Source of the DNA: an uncultured Haliea sp.
GTDB lineage: Bacteria; Pseudomonadota; Gammaproteobacteria; Pseudomonadales; Halieaceae
Reading direction: 5' to 3'
DNA length: 64,000 bases
Assembly: GCA_947258585.1 (NCBI GenBank)
Contig: CAMYIZ010000059.1
Span: forward strand, 90,821-154,820
Shown: positions 48,048 to 56,731 of the stretch, in pieces
Numbering within the stretch: the stretch's first letter is position 1
Layout: every line of letters starts with the position of its first letter
Translations under genes and position numbers: made by a program
The notes under the pieces: model-generated
Told to the model about the DNA's origin: nothing
The model's database searches: none
What the model saw: only the letters and a program-made list of their open reading frames with translations

Positions 48048-48097
48048 CGGGGGGCAAGTCACGGTGCCCCGGCGTCAAGGGCGCAACCCTCGCTAGC
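48043..48097. terminator. Nested inverted repeats between convergent hydrolase and ppx genes
   Basis: Outer GCTAGCG...CGCTAGC (contains both TAG stop codons) and inner GGGGCA-AGTCACGG-TGCCCC. Confidence 0.45.
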
Positions 48098-49601
48098 AGA
48101 TTGCCAGCGCCAGTCCCTGCTTGGCCAGCACAGCCTGCTCCTGCTGCAGTTCCTGGGCGGTGAGGGGGTGTTGCGCCAGCCAGCCCTCCGGAAACTCCAA
48201 TCGCAGGCTGTCCGCTTCCGGATGGACGGCGAAATCCGGCAGTGCCTCCAGCTGCTCCACGTACTTGAATATCAGCGCCAGCCGGATGAGGGTGATGAGC
48301 CGCAACAGGCGCGGGCGCTCAGTGTCCGGGACCGCGGCCCACAGGGTCTCGTCAAGTTTGCCGCGCTGGGTGGCGGCCAGCAGTGCCATTTGTTCCTGCT
48401 CCTCCTGGGAAAACCCGGGCAGGTCGGCGTTGAGCAGCAGGTAGGCACTGTGCCGCTGGTAGTGCTTGTGGGAAATGGCCATGCCGATTTCGTGGGCCAG
48501 GGCCGTGCGCTGCAGCAGGTCGCCGTCGGTCCGGCGCAGTTTCCAGCCGCTGCGCGTGGCGTTGAACAGGGTGCGCGCCCGGCGTGCCATCAGCTCTGCC
48601 ATCGGGGTATCCACCCCGTAGCGCTGCATCAGGGCATTGATCGTTCTCTCCCGCACGTCCTCATGGCTGAGGCGCCCCATCAGGTCATAGATCACGCCTT
48701 CCCGCAGCGCACCGCGAGACGTGCGCATCTGCTTGATGCCCAGCTCGTCGAACAGGGCACTGGCGATGGCTACCCCGGCGGCGATGACATTGCGGCGCTG
48801 GCTGCTGAGCCCCTCCAGGGCGATATTGTCGAAGCGTTTGAAGCGCAGCAGGTTTTTCTCCAGTTTCTCCAGTCCCTTGCGGTCGATGCCGCCATCGCTC
48901 CAGCCCTGGCTGAGCAGCACCGCCTCCACCGCCTGCAGGGTGCCGGAGGAGCCCACGCACTCCGCCCAATGGCCGGCGTGGTAGTGGTAGCGGATGTGGG
49001 ACACCTCCAGGCGCGCCCGGTTGTAGGCGTGGCGGTAGTTGTCCTTGCTGATCTTGCCGCCGGGGAAACAGCTGTCCGAGTAGGAGACGCAGCCCATTTG
49101 CAGGCTCTCCAGACGCCGGGGTTCGAAGCGCTCGCCGATAATCAGCTCGGTACTGCCGCCACCGATATCGATCACCAGCCGCGACTGGGCGTCATCGGCC
49201 AGGGTGTGGGCGACACCCAGGTACACCAGGCGCGCTTCCTCGCGACCGTAGACCACGTCCACGGGAGCGCCCAGGATTTCCTGCGCCGGTCGGGTGAAGT
49301 CGCGGCGGTTGTCAGCCACGCGCAAAGCGTTGGTGCCGACCACGCGAATGCGCTCTGTATCGACACTGCCCAGCATCTGGGCGAAGCGGGCCAGGCAGTC
49401 GAGCCCGCGCGCGATGGCCTCCGGGGACAGCCGGTTGTCGACCAGGCCGGCTCCGAGCTGCACTTTTTCCGCCAGCACTTCCACCGGGCGCATTTCCCCG
49501 TGCTCTACGCGGGCCACAATCAGGTGAAAGGAATTGCTGCCGAGGTCGACCGCCGCCAGCAGGCTGCCGTCAGGAAGGGGTTCGCGCGTTTGGGGTTCCA
49601 A
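48093..49601 (-). CDS. ppx: Exopolyphosphatase (Ppx/GppA family)
   Basis: LLAAVDLGSNSFHLIVARVEHGEMRPVEVLAEKVQLGAGL, VIDIGGGSTELIIGE, C-terminal HD-like region. Confidence 0.92.
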   Translation of the reverse strand: MEPQTREPLPDGSLLAAVDLGSNSFHLIVARVEHGEMRPVEVLAEKVQLGAGLVDNRLSPEAIARGLDCLARFAQMLGSVDTERIRVVGTNALRVADNRRDFTRPAQEILGAPVDVVYGREEARLVYLGVAHTLADDAQSRLVIDIGGGSTELIIGERFEPRRLESLQMGCVSYSDSCFPGGKISKDNYRHAYNRARLEVSHIRYHYHAGHWAECVGSSGTLQAVEAVLLSQGWSDGGIDRKGLEKLEKNLLRFKRFDNIALEGLSSQRRNVIAAGVAIASALFDELGIKQMRTSRGALREGVIYDLMGRLSHEDVRERTINALMQRYGVDTPMAELMARRARTLFNATRSGWKLRRTDGDLLQRTALAHEIGMAISHKHYQRHSAYLLLNADLPGFSQEEQEQMALLAATQRGKLDETLWAAVPDTERPRLLRLITLIRLALIFKYVEQLEALPDFAVHPEADSLRLEFPEGWLAQHPLTAQELQQEQAVLAKQGLALAIC

Positions 49602-49687
49602 AATGGGGGTTGTCTCGCGGTCGGCGTTTGCCTGCGATGATAAACGATAGCCCGCCCTGACGCACGGACCCCGCCGTCAGGCTGGAT

Positions 49688-50296
49688 TCAGGCCAGCAGC
49701 CGGGCGGCAATGAGCAGCGTCAGCAGGCCGGTTGCTGCGCTGAGCAGCAGCACCTTGCCGCTGATCTTCGACAATTCCGCGAGAGGGTCGCCACCAGCGT
49801 GGACCCGGGCCAGGACTGGCCATTCTATGGCCCCGGCGAAACCGAGACTGCCGAAGGCGGCCGCCAGCAGTGCCACCCCGCCCGGGGAGTCGGTGCTGAA
49901 CGCCAGCCAGAGCAGGGCGATGGCGACTGCCGAGCCCAGGGTGCCAGCGTAGCTCATGACGAGGAATTGCCCGCGCTTGTTGCGCTGGAAGTCCCAGTCG
50001 AAGGCGAACAGGTTTAGCCGTTTGGGTCGGTGGTAGCGGCCGCGAGCCGTGCGTGCGCCGGCGTAGTGGAACCACTCATGCACCAGGGTGGTGGTGATAG
50101 CTCCTGCCAGCAGGCCGGTGGCCACGCTGAAAAGCGCGGCCACCGGCTGCCCGGAATTCACCGCCCAGTTGTTGGTCGCGGTAAACAGCCCCAGCAGGAG
50201 CAGGGTGATCCCGAGATGGGTAAAGGCAACCAGGCTGGTACTGATGCCGCCGGTGGGTTCGGCAACCGGCGCGGAGTCATTGAGAGCGTTGTCCAT
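49688..50296 (-). CDS. Integral membrane protein with HExxH motif (M50-like, putative)
   Basis: TTTLVHEWFHYAGARTARGRY in a hydrophobic, about 200-aa protein. Confidence 0.5.
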   Translation of the reverse strand: MDNALNDSAPVAEPTGGISTSLVAFTHLGITLLLLGLFTATNNWAVNSGQPVAALFSVATGLLAGAITTTLVHEWFHYAGARTARGRYHRPKRLNLFAFDWDFQRNKRGQFLVMSYAGTLGSAVAIALLWLAFSTDSPGGVALLAAAFGSLGFAGAIEWPVLARVHAGGDPLAELSKISGKVLLLSAATGLLTLLIAARLLA

Positions 50297-50370
50297 TGTC
50301 TTTCCCGCACGGTGAGACTGATTATGAACTTACGCAAGTAACGGCGCGCTGGATGCGGGCCCGGGCAGGC

Positions 50371-50562
50371 CTATTTGCGCCCGGCGCCCGAGGGCCGCGC
50401 TACGTAGCCGCCCTGCTGGCCGCTGATACCGGATTTGATGCTCTCGATCTTGCCGCCGGACTGCAGGAACATCCTGGTCTGTTCTTCGATGGAGGAAGAG
50501 GTTTCAACGGCTGCTGGCTGCTTTTTCTTGGCGGGGGCGCGTTGGGGCTTGGCGGCGGACAT
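50371..50562 (-). CDS. Small basic conserved hypothetical protein (63 aa)
   Basis: MSAAKPQRAPAKKKQPAAVETSSSIEEQTRMFLQSGGKIESIKSGISGQQGGYVARPSGAGRK; start at ATG 50562. Confidence 0.55.
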   Translation of the reverse strand: MSAAKPQRAPAKKKQPAAVETSSSIEEQTRMFLQSGGKIESIKSGISGQQGGYVARPSGAGRK

Positions 50563-50655
50563 GATCAGTGCTCTTGCAACGGATGGCCGGCCAGTATAGC
50601 GCAAATGCACTGCTCCTGTCTGCCCCGGCTGTCTCACCCCCGGGCAGAGTGATGC

Positions 50656-51738
50656 CTACGGGGCAATGACCCGCGGGGTTCGCGGGGGCATCCGGGTCAG
50701 CAATTCGTAGCCGATGGTACCCGCATGACGGGCAACCTCGTCCACCGGCAGGCCCTCTCCCCAGAGCACGACCGGGTCGCCGATCGCAACCGGTGGCAGG
50801 TCGGTTACATCGACAGTGATCATGTCCATGGAGACCCGGCCCGCGAGAGTGGCTCGCCGGCCGTTGACCAGGACCGGGGTGCCGTTGGCTGCCGTGCGCG
50901 GGTAGCCGTCGCCATAGCCTATGGTTACCGTCGCAACCCGGGAGGGGCGCTGTGCCTGCCAGCTGCCACCGTAGCCGACGCACTCGCCGGCCGCGATGTC
51001 CCGCACCGAGATGACCGCCGATACCAGGGTCATGACAGGCCGCAGGCGTTCCGCCTCGGGCTGGGTCTCGCCGAAGGGAGAGTTGCCCCAGAGCATGTAA
51101 CCCGGTCGGATCCAGTCGTAGTGGGCCCGGGGCCAGGCCAGGGTGGCAGGGGAATTGGCTGCGCTGCGCAACCCCTCCAGGCCCGCGGTGGCGGCCTCGA
51201 ACAGTTCGATTTGCTGCCAGGTCTGCGGGTTGTGCAGCTCGTCGGCGGAGGCAAAGTGGGTGGAGAGCACCGGCGTGCCCGCCATCTTGCCGCAGGCAAG
51301 CAGCCGCTGGTAGAAGCTGGCGGTCTGCGCCGGCAGGGCGCCCAGGCGGTGCATGCCGGTGTCGATCTTGAGCCAGCAACCAACCGGTGCCGAGAGCGAG
51401 GCCTGCTCCAGCCACTGGAGCTGGAGGTCATTGTCAATGGTGATCCAGAACCCTGCTGCGGCAGCGACCGGCAGCTCACTGGCTTCGAAAACCCCCTGCA
51501 GGAGCAGGATCGGGCAGCGGATGCCTGCGTCGCGCAGCGCCAGGGCTTCCTCTGTGCAGGCGACCGCCAGCGCGTCCACCCGGGGTTCGAGTTCCCGTGC
51601 CATGGTCACTGCGCCGTGCCCATAGGCATTGGCCTTGACCACGGCCATCAAGCGCGTCCCGGGGGCGAGCTCGCGCGCCACGGCGACGTTGTGGTGGAGG
51701 GCGCTGAGGTCCAGGCGGGCCTGGCTGGGACGGGTCAT
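50656..51738 (-). CDS. alr: Alanine racemase
   Basis: ARLDLSALHHNVAVARELAPGTRLMAVVKANAYGHGAV (PLP Lys), WLKIDTGMHRLG, TIGYGDGYPR, VSMDMITVDV. Confidence 0.96.
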   Translation of the reverse strand: MTRPSQARLDLSALHHNVAVARELAPGTRLMAVVKANAYGHGAVTMARELEPRVDALAVACTEEALALRDAGIRCPILLLQGVFEASELPVAAAAGFWITIDNDLQLQWLEQASLSAPVGCWLKIDTGMHRLGALPAQTASFYQRLLACGKMAGTPVLSTHFASADELHNPQTWQQIELFEAATAGLEGLRSAANSPATLAWPRAHYDWIRPGYMLWGNSPFGETQPEAERLRPVMTLVSAVISVRDIAAGECVGYGGSWQAQRPSRVATVTIGYGDGYPRTAANGTPVLVNGRRATLAGRVSMDMITVDVTDLPPVAIGDPVVLWGEGLPVDEVARHAGTIGYELLTRMPPRTPRVIAP

Positions 51739-52601
51739 CAGTAGTCGTAACGGTGCCGGCTAAACAGGGTTGCGGCGGCGAGCCAGACATCGCCGATGCC
51801 GCCGTTGCCCACCGGCTTGCCGTCGATCTCGATGACCGGAGCCACCTCTTTGCTGGAGCTGGTCAGCCAGACTTCATCGGCGGCGTCGACCTCCGCCATG
51901 GTTACCACCCGCTCTTCTACCGGGATGTCGCTGTGTTTACGCAGAATATCCAGCAGCATCAGCCGGGTGATTCCGGGCAGCTTCTGGTGATCCAGCTCCG
52001 GAGTGGCCACGGTGCCGTCCTTGACGACAAACACGTTGCAGGCGGCGGCCTCGGTGAGTTCGCCTGCCTCGTTGTAGAGAATCGTCTCACCGTGGCCGCG
52101 GCTGTGGCCGTGTTGATAGTGCATGACGTTGCCGAGCAGGGCGGTGGATTTGATATTGCAGCGGCGCCAGCGCAGGTCTTCCGCCGTAGAGACCCGGTAG
52201 CAGGTGGCTGACGCCTTGTCGGCAACTGGCGCCGGCGGGATTTCAAAAGCGAAGGCGTAGAGGGTGGGGGCGACGTTCTCTGGATAGGCGTGATTGCGCC
52301 GGCTATCGGCGCCCCGGCTGACGTGGAAATAAACGCCCAGATTGCCCCTGCCGTTGCGCGCTATCAGCTCATTGGCAATACCGCGCCACTGCGTCTCGTC
52401 TACCTTCAGTTTGATTTCGATGGCATCCAGCCCCTGCTGCATGCGCTGCAGGTGTGGCCCGAATCCCACCAGCTTGCCAGCGTAGGAGGGCACCACCTCA
52501 TAGATACCGTCGCCGAACAGGAAGCCCCGGTCCATCGGCGAGATGCGGGCTTCACTCATTGGCAGGTAGTCGCCGTTCAGGTAGACAATACTCATGTTCA
52601 A
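51738..52601 (-). CDS. dat: D-amino acid aminotransferase (class IV aminotransferase)
   Basis: VYLNGDYLPMSEARISPMDRGFLFGDGIYEVVPSYAGKLVGFGPHLQRM, WRRCNIKSTALLGNVMHYQHG, VWLTSSSKEVAPVIEIDGKPVGNGG; stop overlaps alr start (TGATG). Confidence 0.88.
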   Translation of the reverse strand: MNMSIVYLNGDYLPMSEARISPMDRGFLFGDGIYEVVPSYAGKLVGFGPHLQRMQQGLDAIEIKLKVDETQWRGIANELIARNGRGNLGVYFHVSRGADSRRNHAYPENVAPTLYAFAFEIPPAPVADKASATCYRVSTAEDLRWRRCNIKSTALLGNVMHYQHGHSRGHGETILYNEAGELTEAAACNVFVVKDGTVATPELDHQKLPGITRLMLLDILRKHSDIPVEERVVTMAEVDAADEVWLTSSSKEVAPVIEIDGKPVGNGGIGDVWLAAATLFSRHRYDY

Positions 52602-52620
52602 ATCCTGTGTTGGTTCGTGT

Positions 52621-53463
52621 TCAGTTCCGCAGAAAGCCGGTCAAGCGGCGGATTTCGCCAATGACCGCATCGCCCTCGGTGGGGGGCATGCCATCCTCGG
52701 TCAGGGTATTTTTGCGGGTCACACCGTCGACGCTGCCACGCTCAGACAGATAGCGCAACGTGGCCAGTGGCGAAAATGCTCCAAGCAGGTCGCGCTCCGA
52801 CCAAAGAGCCAGGAACGCGAGCAGGCCGTAGGCACCCCAGTTGGATACATCGGCCACCAGCAGCTCGTCGCAGCTGGTGACCGCGACCCGGATATCCAGG
52901 GCAGCGATGGCCTCGGCAATCTTGCCCATGCCGATCTCGTTGCCGCCGTCGCCGATGCCGATGGTCGGGCAGGTTGCCCGGGTCAGAAACGGGTCGAAGG
53001 CGCCGCAGCGGGAGCTGATATCTTCACCGCGCATGTTGTAGTAGCGGCCGTCTGTGGTCCGCCCGGGTCGCTCGATGGAAATGACGGCAGCGGGGGAGTT
53101 CGCCGCCAGCCAGGTAGTGGCTGCCTGCTCACCGCCGTCGGCGGGGTCGCGGTCCAGGGCCAGGATGCGATAGTCGGCTGCCATGGCATCGGCCAGGGGC
53201 GTGGCGCAGGCGATGACGGGCTGTGCGCCGAGGGCCTCAAGACCCTGGTACAGTGCGATGGCGCCCACCGGGCCATCGGTTTCGAAGGTGTCTCCCACCG
53301 GGAAGCCGGTGCCGATCAACACTGTCCCCCGCAGGCCGTGCAACAGCTCCGCGGCGCGCAGGTAGTAACCCGGCCTGAGTGCGGCGCGGGCGGTCTGCAT
53401 CTGGCGCGGATTGCGTGCGACCAGCAGGGCCTCGATGGTTTCACTCAGGGTCTGGTCATTCAC
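52621..53463 (-). CDS. DUF4392 domain protein (D-glutamate cyclase C-terminal domain-like)
   Basis: TVLIGTGFPVGDTFETDGPVGAIALYQGLEALGAQPVIACATPLADAM...TIGIGDGGNEIGMGKIAEAI...LLVADVSNWGAYGLLAFLAL. GTG start at 53463 overlapping pxpC stop (GTGA). Confidence 0.85.
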   Translation of the reverse strand: MNDQTLSETIEALLVARNPRQMQTARAALRPGYYLRAAELLHGLRGTVLIGTGFPVGDTFETDGPVGAIALYQGLEALGAQPVIACATPLADAMAADYRILALDRDPADGGEQAATTWLAANSPAAVISIERPGRTTDGRYYNMRGEDISSRCGAFDPFLTRATCPTIGIGDGGNEIGMGKIAEAIAALDIRVAVTSCDELLVADVSNWGAYGLLAFLALWSERDLLGAFSPLATLRYLSERGSVDGVTRKNTLTEDGMPPTEGDAVIGEIRRLTGFLRN

Positions 53464-54410
53464 CGGTTTCGCTCCTCGGGCGCTGCCTGCAAGGGCATGT
53501 GCTGTATCCGCCAATGGTTCAGATGCAGTGCATTGTGGGCGGCGTGCGGGCTGATGGCGGCGAAATGTACCCTGCCGCCGGGCTGCAGCTGCGCCATGCG
53601 CTCCGCGTCCAGGGACAGGGCGGCTCCGATCTTGGGGTAGCCACCGATGGTCTGGCGGTCATTGAGCAGCACGATCGGCTGGCCATCGGCGGGGATCTGG
53701 ATGGCGCCGAAGCAGATGCCCTCGGACAGGATGCCCTCGATGTCGCAACGGATGGCGGGGCCCTCCAGACGATAACCCATGCGATCACAGCGCTGTGAAA
53801 CCGTCCACTCGCTGCTGAAAAAACGCCGCTGCTGGAGACGGTCGAAGTGCTGCTGCTGGTAGCCGGGTATGACCCTGACAGTGACCTGGTTCTGGTAGTG
53901 CGGGCGCTGGTCGCGCGGCACTTGCAGACGGTGATGCTCGCTCACCGTGGCGCAGGGCAGGACGTCGCCGGGCGCCAGCTTGTCGCCGCGCAGGCCGCCC
54001 AGCTGCTCCCGCACCACGGTCGCCGTGCTGCCAAACTGGGGGGCGACGACAAAGCCGCCGGCCACGCCCAGATAGCTGCGGCAGCCATCCGTGGCATAAC
54101 CGAGGCTGATGTGGTCGCCGGCCTTGACCTTGTGCACCGTCCACAGCTCTCGCTCCTTGCCGTTGATTGCCAGGGGCATGCTGGCTCCGGTTACGCACAG
54201 GAAGGTGTCGGTGTGGGCGTCGAGTTCCAGCCCGCCAAAGCTGGCTTCAATGGCGGTTGCCGCCGGGTCGTTGCCCAGCAGGCGCTGGCAGAGTGCGAAG
54301 GCATTGCGGTCCAGCGGGCCGCCGGTGGTCAGGCCAATGCCGTGCTGGCCGTAGCGGCCCGGATCCTGGAGCAGGCTCAGCAGCCCGGGCTGGCGCACCA
54401 CCAGACTCAT
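53460..54410 (-). CDS. pxpC: 5-oxoprolinase subunit PxpC (biotin-dependent carboxyltransferase/KipA-like)
   Basis: MSLVVRQPGLLSLLQDPGRYGQHGIGLTTGGPLDRNAFALCQRLLGNDPAATAIEASFGGLEL, CDRMGYRLEGPAI, LNDRQTIGGYPKIG. Confidence 0.93.
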   Translation of the reverse strand: MSLVVRQPGLLSLLQDPGRYGQHGIGLTTGGPLDRNAFALCQRLLGNDPAATAIEASFGGLELDAHTDTFLCVTGASMPLAINGKERELWTVHKVKAGDHISLGYATDGCRSYLGVAGGFVVAPQFGSTATVVREQLGGLRGDKLAPGDVLPCATVSEHHRLQVPRDQRPHYQNQVTVRVIPGYQQQHFDRLQQRRFFSSEWTVSQRCDRMGYRLEGPAIRCDIEGILSEGICFGAIQIPADGQPIVLLNDRQTIGGYPKIGAALSLDAERMAQLQPGGRVHFAAISPHAAHNALHLNHWRIQHMPLQAAPEERNR

Positions 54411-55090
54411 GCCAGTTCTCCGCCCAGTTCCAGAAAGCGCTCCCGGCTGATCGGCTCAAACCGCACCCTGTCGCCAACGGCTACCGGCATGGTGGGCTCG
54501 GCATTCGGGTCGAACATGCGCTGTGGGCAGTTGCCGATCAGGTTCCAGCCCCCCGGCGACACGGCCGGATAGATTGCGGTCTGGCGATCGGCAATGGCCA
54601 CCGCGCCCCGCGGCACTTTCGCGCGCGGGGTTGCCAGTCGGGGGGCGGCGATGCGCGTGTCCACCTCGCCCAGATAGGCGAACCCCGGGGCGAAGCCAAT
54701 GGCGTAGACGCGGTACTCGGTTCCGCTGTGCAGTGCGATCACTTCGTCCACCGGCAATTGGCACTGCTGCGCCAGCCGCTCCAGATCGGCGCCGGACTCC
54801 GCGCTGTAGTAAACCGGCAGCACGATTTCCCGGCCACCGCTGCCGGCGCTGGCACCGTCGATGTCCGCGCGGATACCGTGCAAACGGTGAATGACACTCA
54901 TGTGGTCGGTGCGAAGTGGATCGTAGATCACCAGCAGGGAAGCGTAGGAGGGAACCAGATCGATGAGGTCGGGCCCCAGCACCCGGCGGGCCGCCGCGGT
55001 CGCGGCCTGTACCCGGGCGGCCACCTCCGCACCGGTTCTCTCGCCCAGATAGAGTATTACCGCATTGTCACCGGCGTAGCTCAACTGCAT
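54407..55090 (-). CDS. pxpB: 5-oxoprolinase subunit PxpB (KipI/allophanate hydrolase subunit 1-like)
   Basis: LVPSYASLLVIYDP, LPVYYSAESGADLERLAQQ, YAIGFAPGFAYLGEVDTRIAAPRLATPRAKVPRGAVAIADRQTAIYPAVSPGGWNLIGNC. Confidence 0.94.
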   Translation of the reverse strand: MQLSYAGDNAVILYLGERTGAEVAARVQAATAAARRVLGPDLIDLVPSYASLLVIYDPLRTDHMSVIHRLHGIRADIDGASAGSGGREIVLPVYYSAESGADLERLAQQCQLPVDEVIALHSGTEYRVYAIGFAPGFAYLGEVDTRIAAPRLATPRAKVPRGAVAIADRQTAIYPAVSPGGWNLIGNCPQRMFDPNAEPTMPVAVGDRVRFEPISRERFLELGGELA

Positions 55091-55097
55091 GCGCGGG

Positions 55098-55829
55098 TCA
55101 GGCTCCCTTGATCAACGCGCGCACGGCTTCGATAGCGCGTACACCCTCAAGATTGTCGCCATGCACGCACAAGCTGTCAGCGGACAGTGGCAGGCGCTGG
55201 CCGCTGATCGTGGTGACGGTGCCCTGGCGGCACAATTCGTCCACCTGTGCCAGCATGCGTTCGCGATCGTGCACGGCGTGTGGCCGCTTTCGGGATAGCA
55301 GGCGTCCGTCATCGTCATAGCAGCGATCGGCAAAGGCTTCGAGCAGGAGTTGCAGGCCCAGCGCATGCGCCTCCTGCCGATGTTCCTCCGCCTGCGGCGT
55401 CGCCTGCAGCATTAACGCCAGGGGACGGTGGTAGCCGGCTACCGCCGCCATGATGATGCGCCGCAGTGAGCTGTTGGCCATCATGTCGTTGTAGAGCGCG
55501 CCGTGGGGTTTGACATAGGCCAGCTGCAGGCCGTGACAGGCGGCCATCCCGTCCAGGGCGGCTATCTGGTAGCGCAGGCTGCTGGCCAGCTCCGTGTCGT
55601 CCAGGTGCATGGTTCGGCGGCCGAAACCCACCAGGTCCGGGTAGGCGGGGTGGGCGCCCACGCTGACGCCGTGTCGCGCTGCCAGCGCCAGGGTTTTGTC
55701 GATGGTAACCGGGTCGCCACCGTGAAAACCGCAGGCAATATTGGCCTGGTCGATGTGGGGCATCACGTCGGCATCCATGCCCATGTTCCAGCTGCCATAG
55801 CTTTCGCCGAGGTCACAATTGAGAAGCAT
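55098..55829 (-). CDS. pxpA: 5-oxoprolinase subunit PxpA (LamB/YcsF family)
   Basis: LLNCDLGESYGSWNMGMDADVMPHIDQANIACGFHGGDP, GAHPAYPDLVGFGRR, VKPHGALYNDM, CVHGDN. Confidence 0.96.
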   Translation of the reverse strand: MLLNCDLGESYGSWNMGMDADVMPHIDQANIACGFHGGDPVTIDKTLALAARHGVSVGAHPAYPDLVGFGRRTMHLDDTELASSLRYQIAALDGMAACHGLQLAYVKPHGALYNDMMANSSLRRIIMAAVAGYHRPLALMLQATPQAEEHRQEAHALGLQLLLEAFADRCYDDDGRLLSRKRPHAVHDRERMLAQVDELCRQGTVTTISGQRLPLSADSLCVHGDNLEGVRAIEAVRALIKGA

Positions 55830-55859
55830 TGTCGGTCCTGTACTCAGAAATGCCTGTGA

Positions 55860-56645
55860 TCAGAGTATAGCCAGTTGGCTGTTGCGCAGGTCGGTGACCA
55901 GCATGCAGCCCGGGCTGTGGGTAATGGCCAGCGGCGGTCGCGCCTGTTCCAGCGCGACCTGCGGCGTAACGCCGCAGGCCCAGAACACCGGCAGTTCCCC
56001 GGCTTTCAGCGTGACCCGGTCACCGTAATCCGGCCGCTCCAGGTCCCGTATCCCTATCTCCGCAGGGTCCCCCAGATGGATGGGCGCGCCGTGCACCGAC
56101 GGGAACCGGGTGCAGATCTGGATCGCCCGTATGGCATCGGCGGCCTTGAAGGGCCGCATGCTGACGACCATTTTGCCGGCGAAGGGTCCCGCGGGCTGGC
56201 AGTCGATATCCGTGCGATACATGGGGACGTTGACGCCTTCGCTGACGTTGCGCACCTCCAGCCCGTCGGCCAGCAGTGCTTCTTCAAAGGAGAACGAGCA
56301 GCCCAGGGCAAAGGTTACCAGATCATCCTGCCACAGGCCCTTGATGTCCTCGCACTCCGCCTGCAGCTTGCCGTCGCGGAAAACGCGGTAGCTTGGCACG
56401 TCAGACCGGATGTCTATATCCCCCAAAAGTGGTAGCGACGGGTCTCCCGGCGCGGCGGAGCTGGCGATGAGCGGGCAGGGTTTCGGATTGGCCTGGCAAA
56501 AACGCAGGAAATCGCTCGCCCAGGCTGCGGGCAGGATCACGATATTGCACTGCACGAAGCCGGCCGCAAGACCGGAAGTGTTGCCGGAATGCTGACCGCT
56601 GCGGATACGGCGGCGCAGTTCGGCAGGTGTTGGGGTGATGGCCAT
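55860..56645 (-). CDS. DUF1445/YcsI family protein (D-glutamate cyclase N-terminal domain-like, putative hydro-lyase)
   Basis: [89 protein letters not shown]. Start at ATG 56645. Confidence 0.9.
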   Translation of the reverse strand: MAITPTPAELRRRIRSGQHSGNTSGLAAGFVQCNIVILPAAWASDFLRFCQANPKPCPLIASSAAPGDPSLPLLGDIDIRSDVPSYRVFRDGKLQAECEDIKGLWQDDLVTFALGCSFSFEEALLADGLEVRNVSEGVNVPMYRTDIDCQPAGPFAGKMVVSMRPFKAADAIRAIQICTRFPSVHGAPIHLGDPAEIGIRDLERPDYGDRVTLKAGELPVFWACGVTPQVALEQARPPLAITHSPGCMLVTDLRNSQLAIL

Positions 56646-56731
56646 GTTGAACCTCGTCGGAGAGGGGCGGGCCTTGGCACTGGAGACCGCGCCCCGAAAG
56701 CGGGATAATGATGCGTTGCGGTCCATCATAG

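Noticed and set aside
48168-49640. 490-aa plus-strand ORF opposite ppx
   Set aside because: Shadow ORF; ppx motifs are unambiguous on the other strand.
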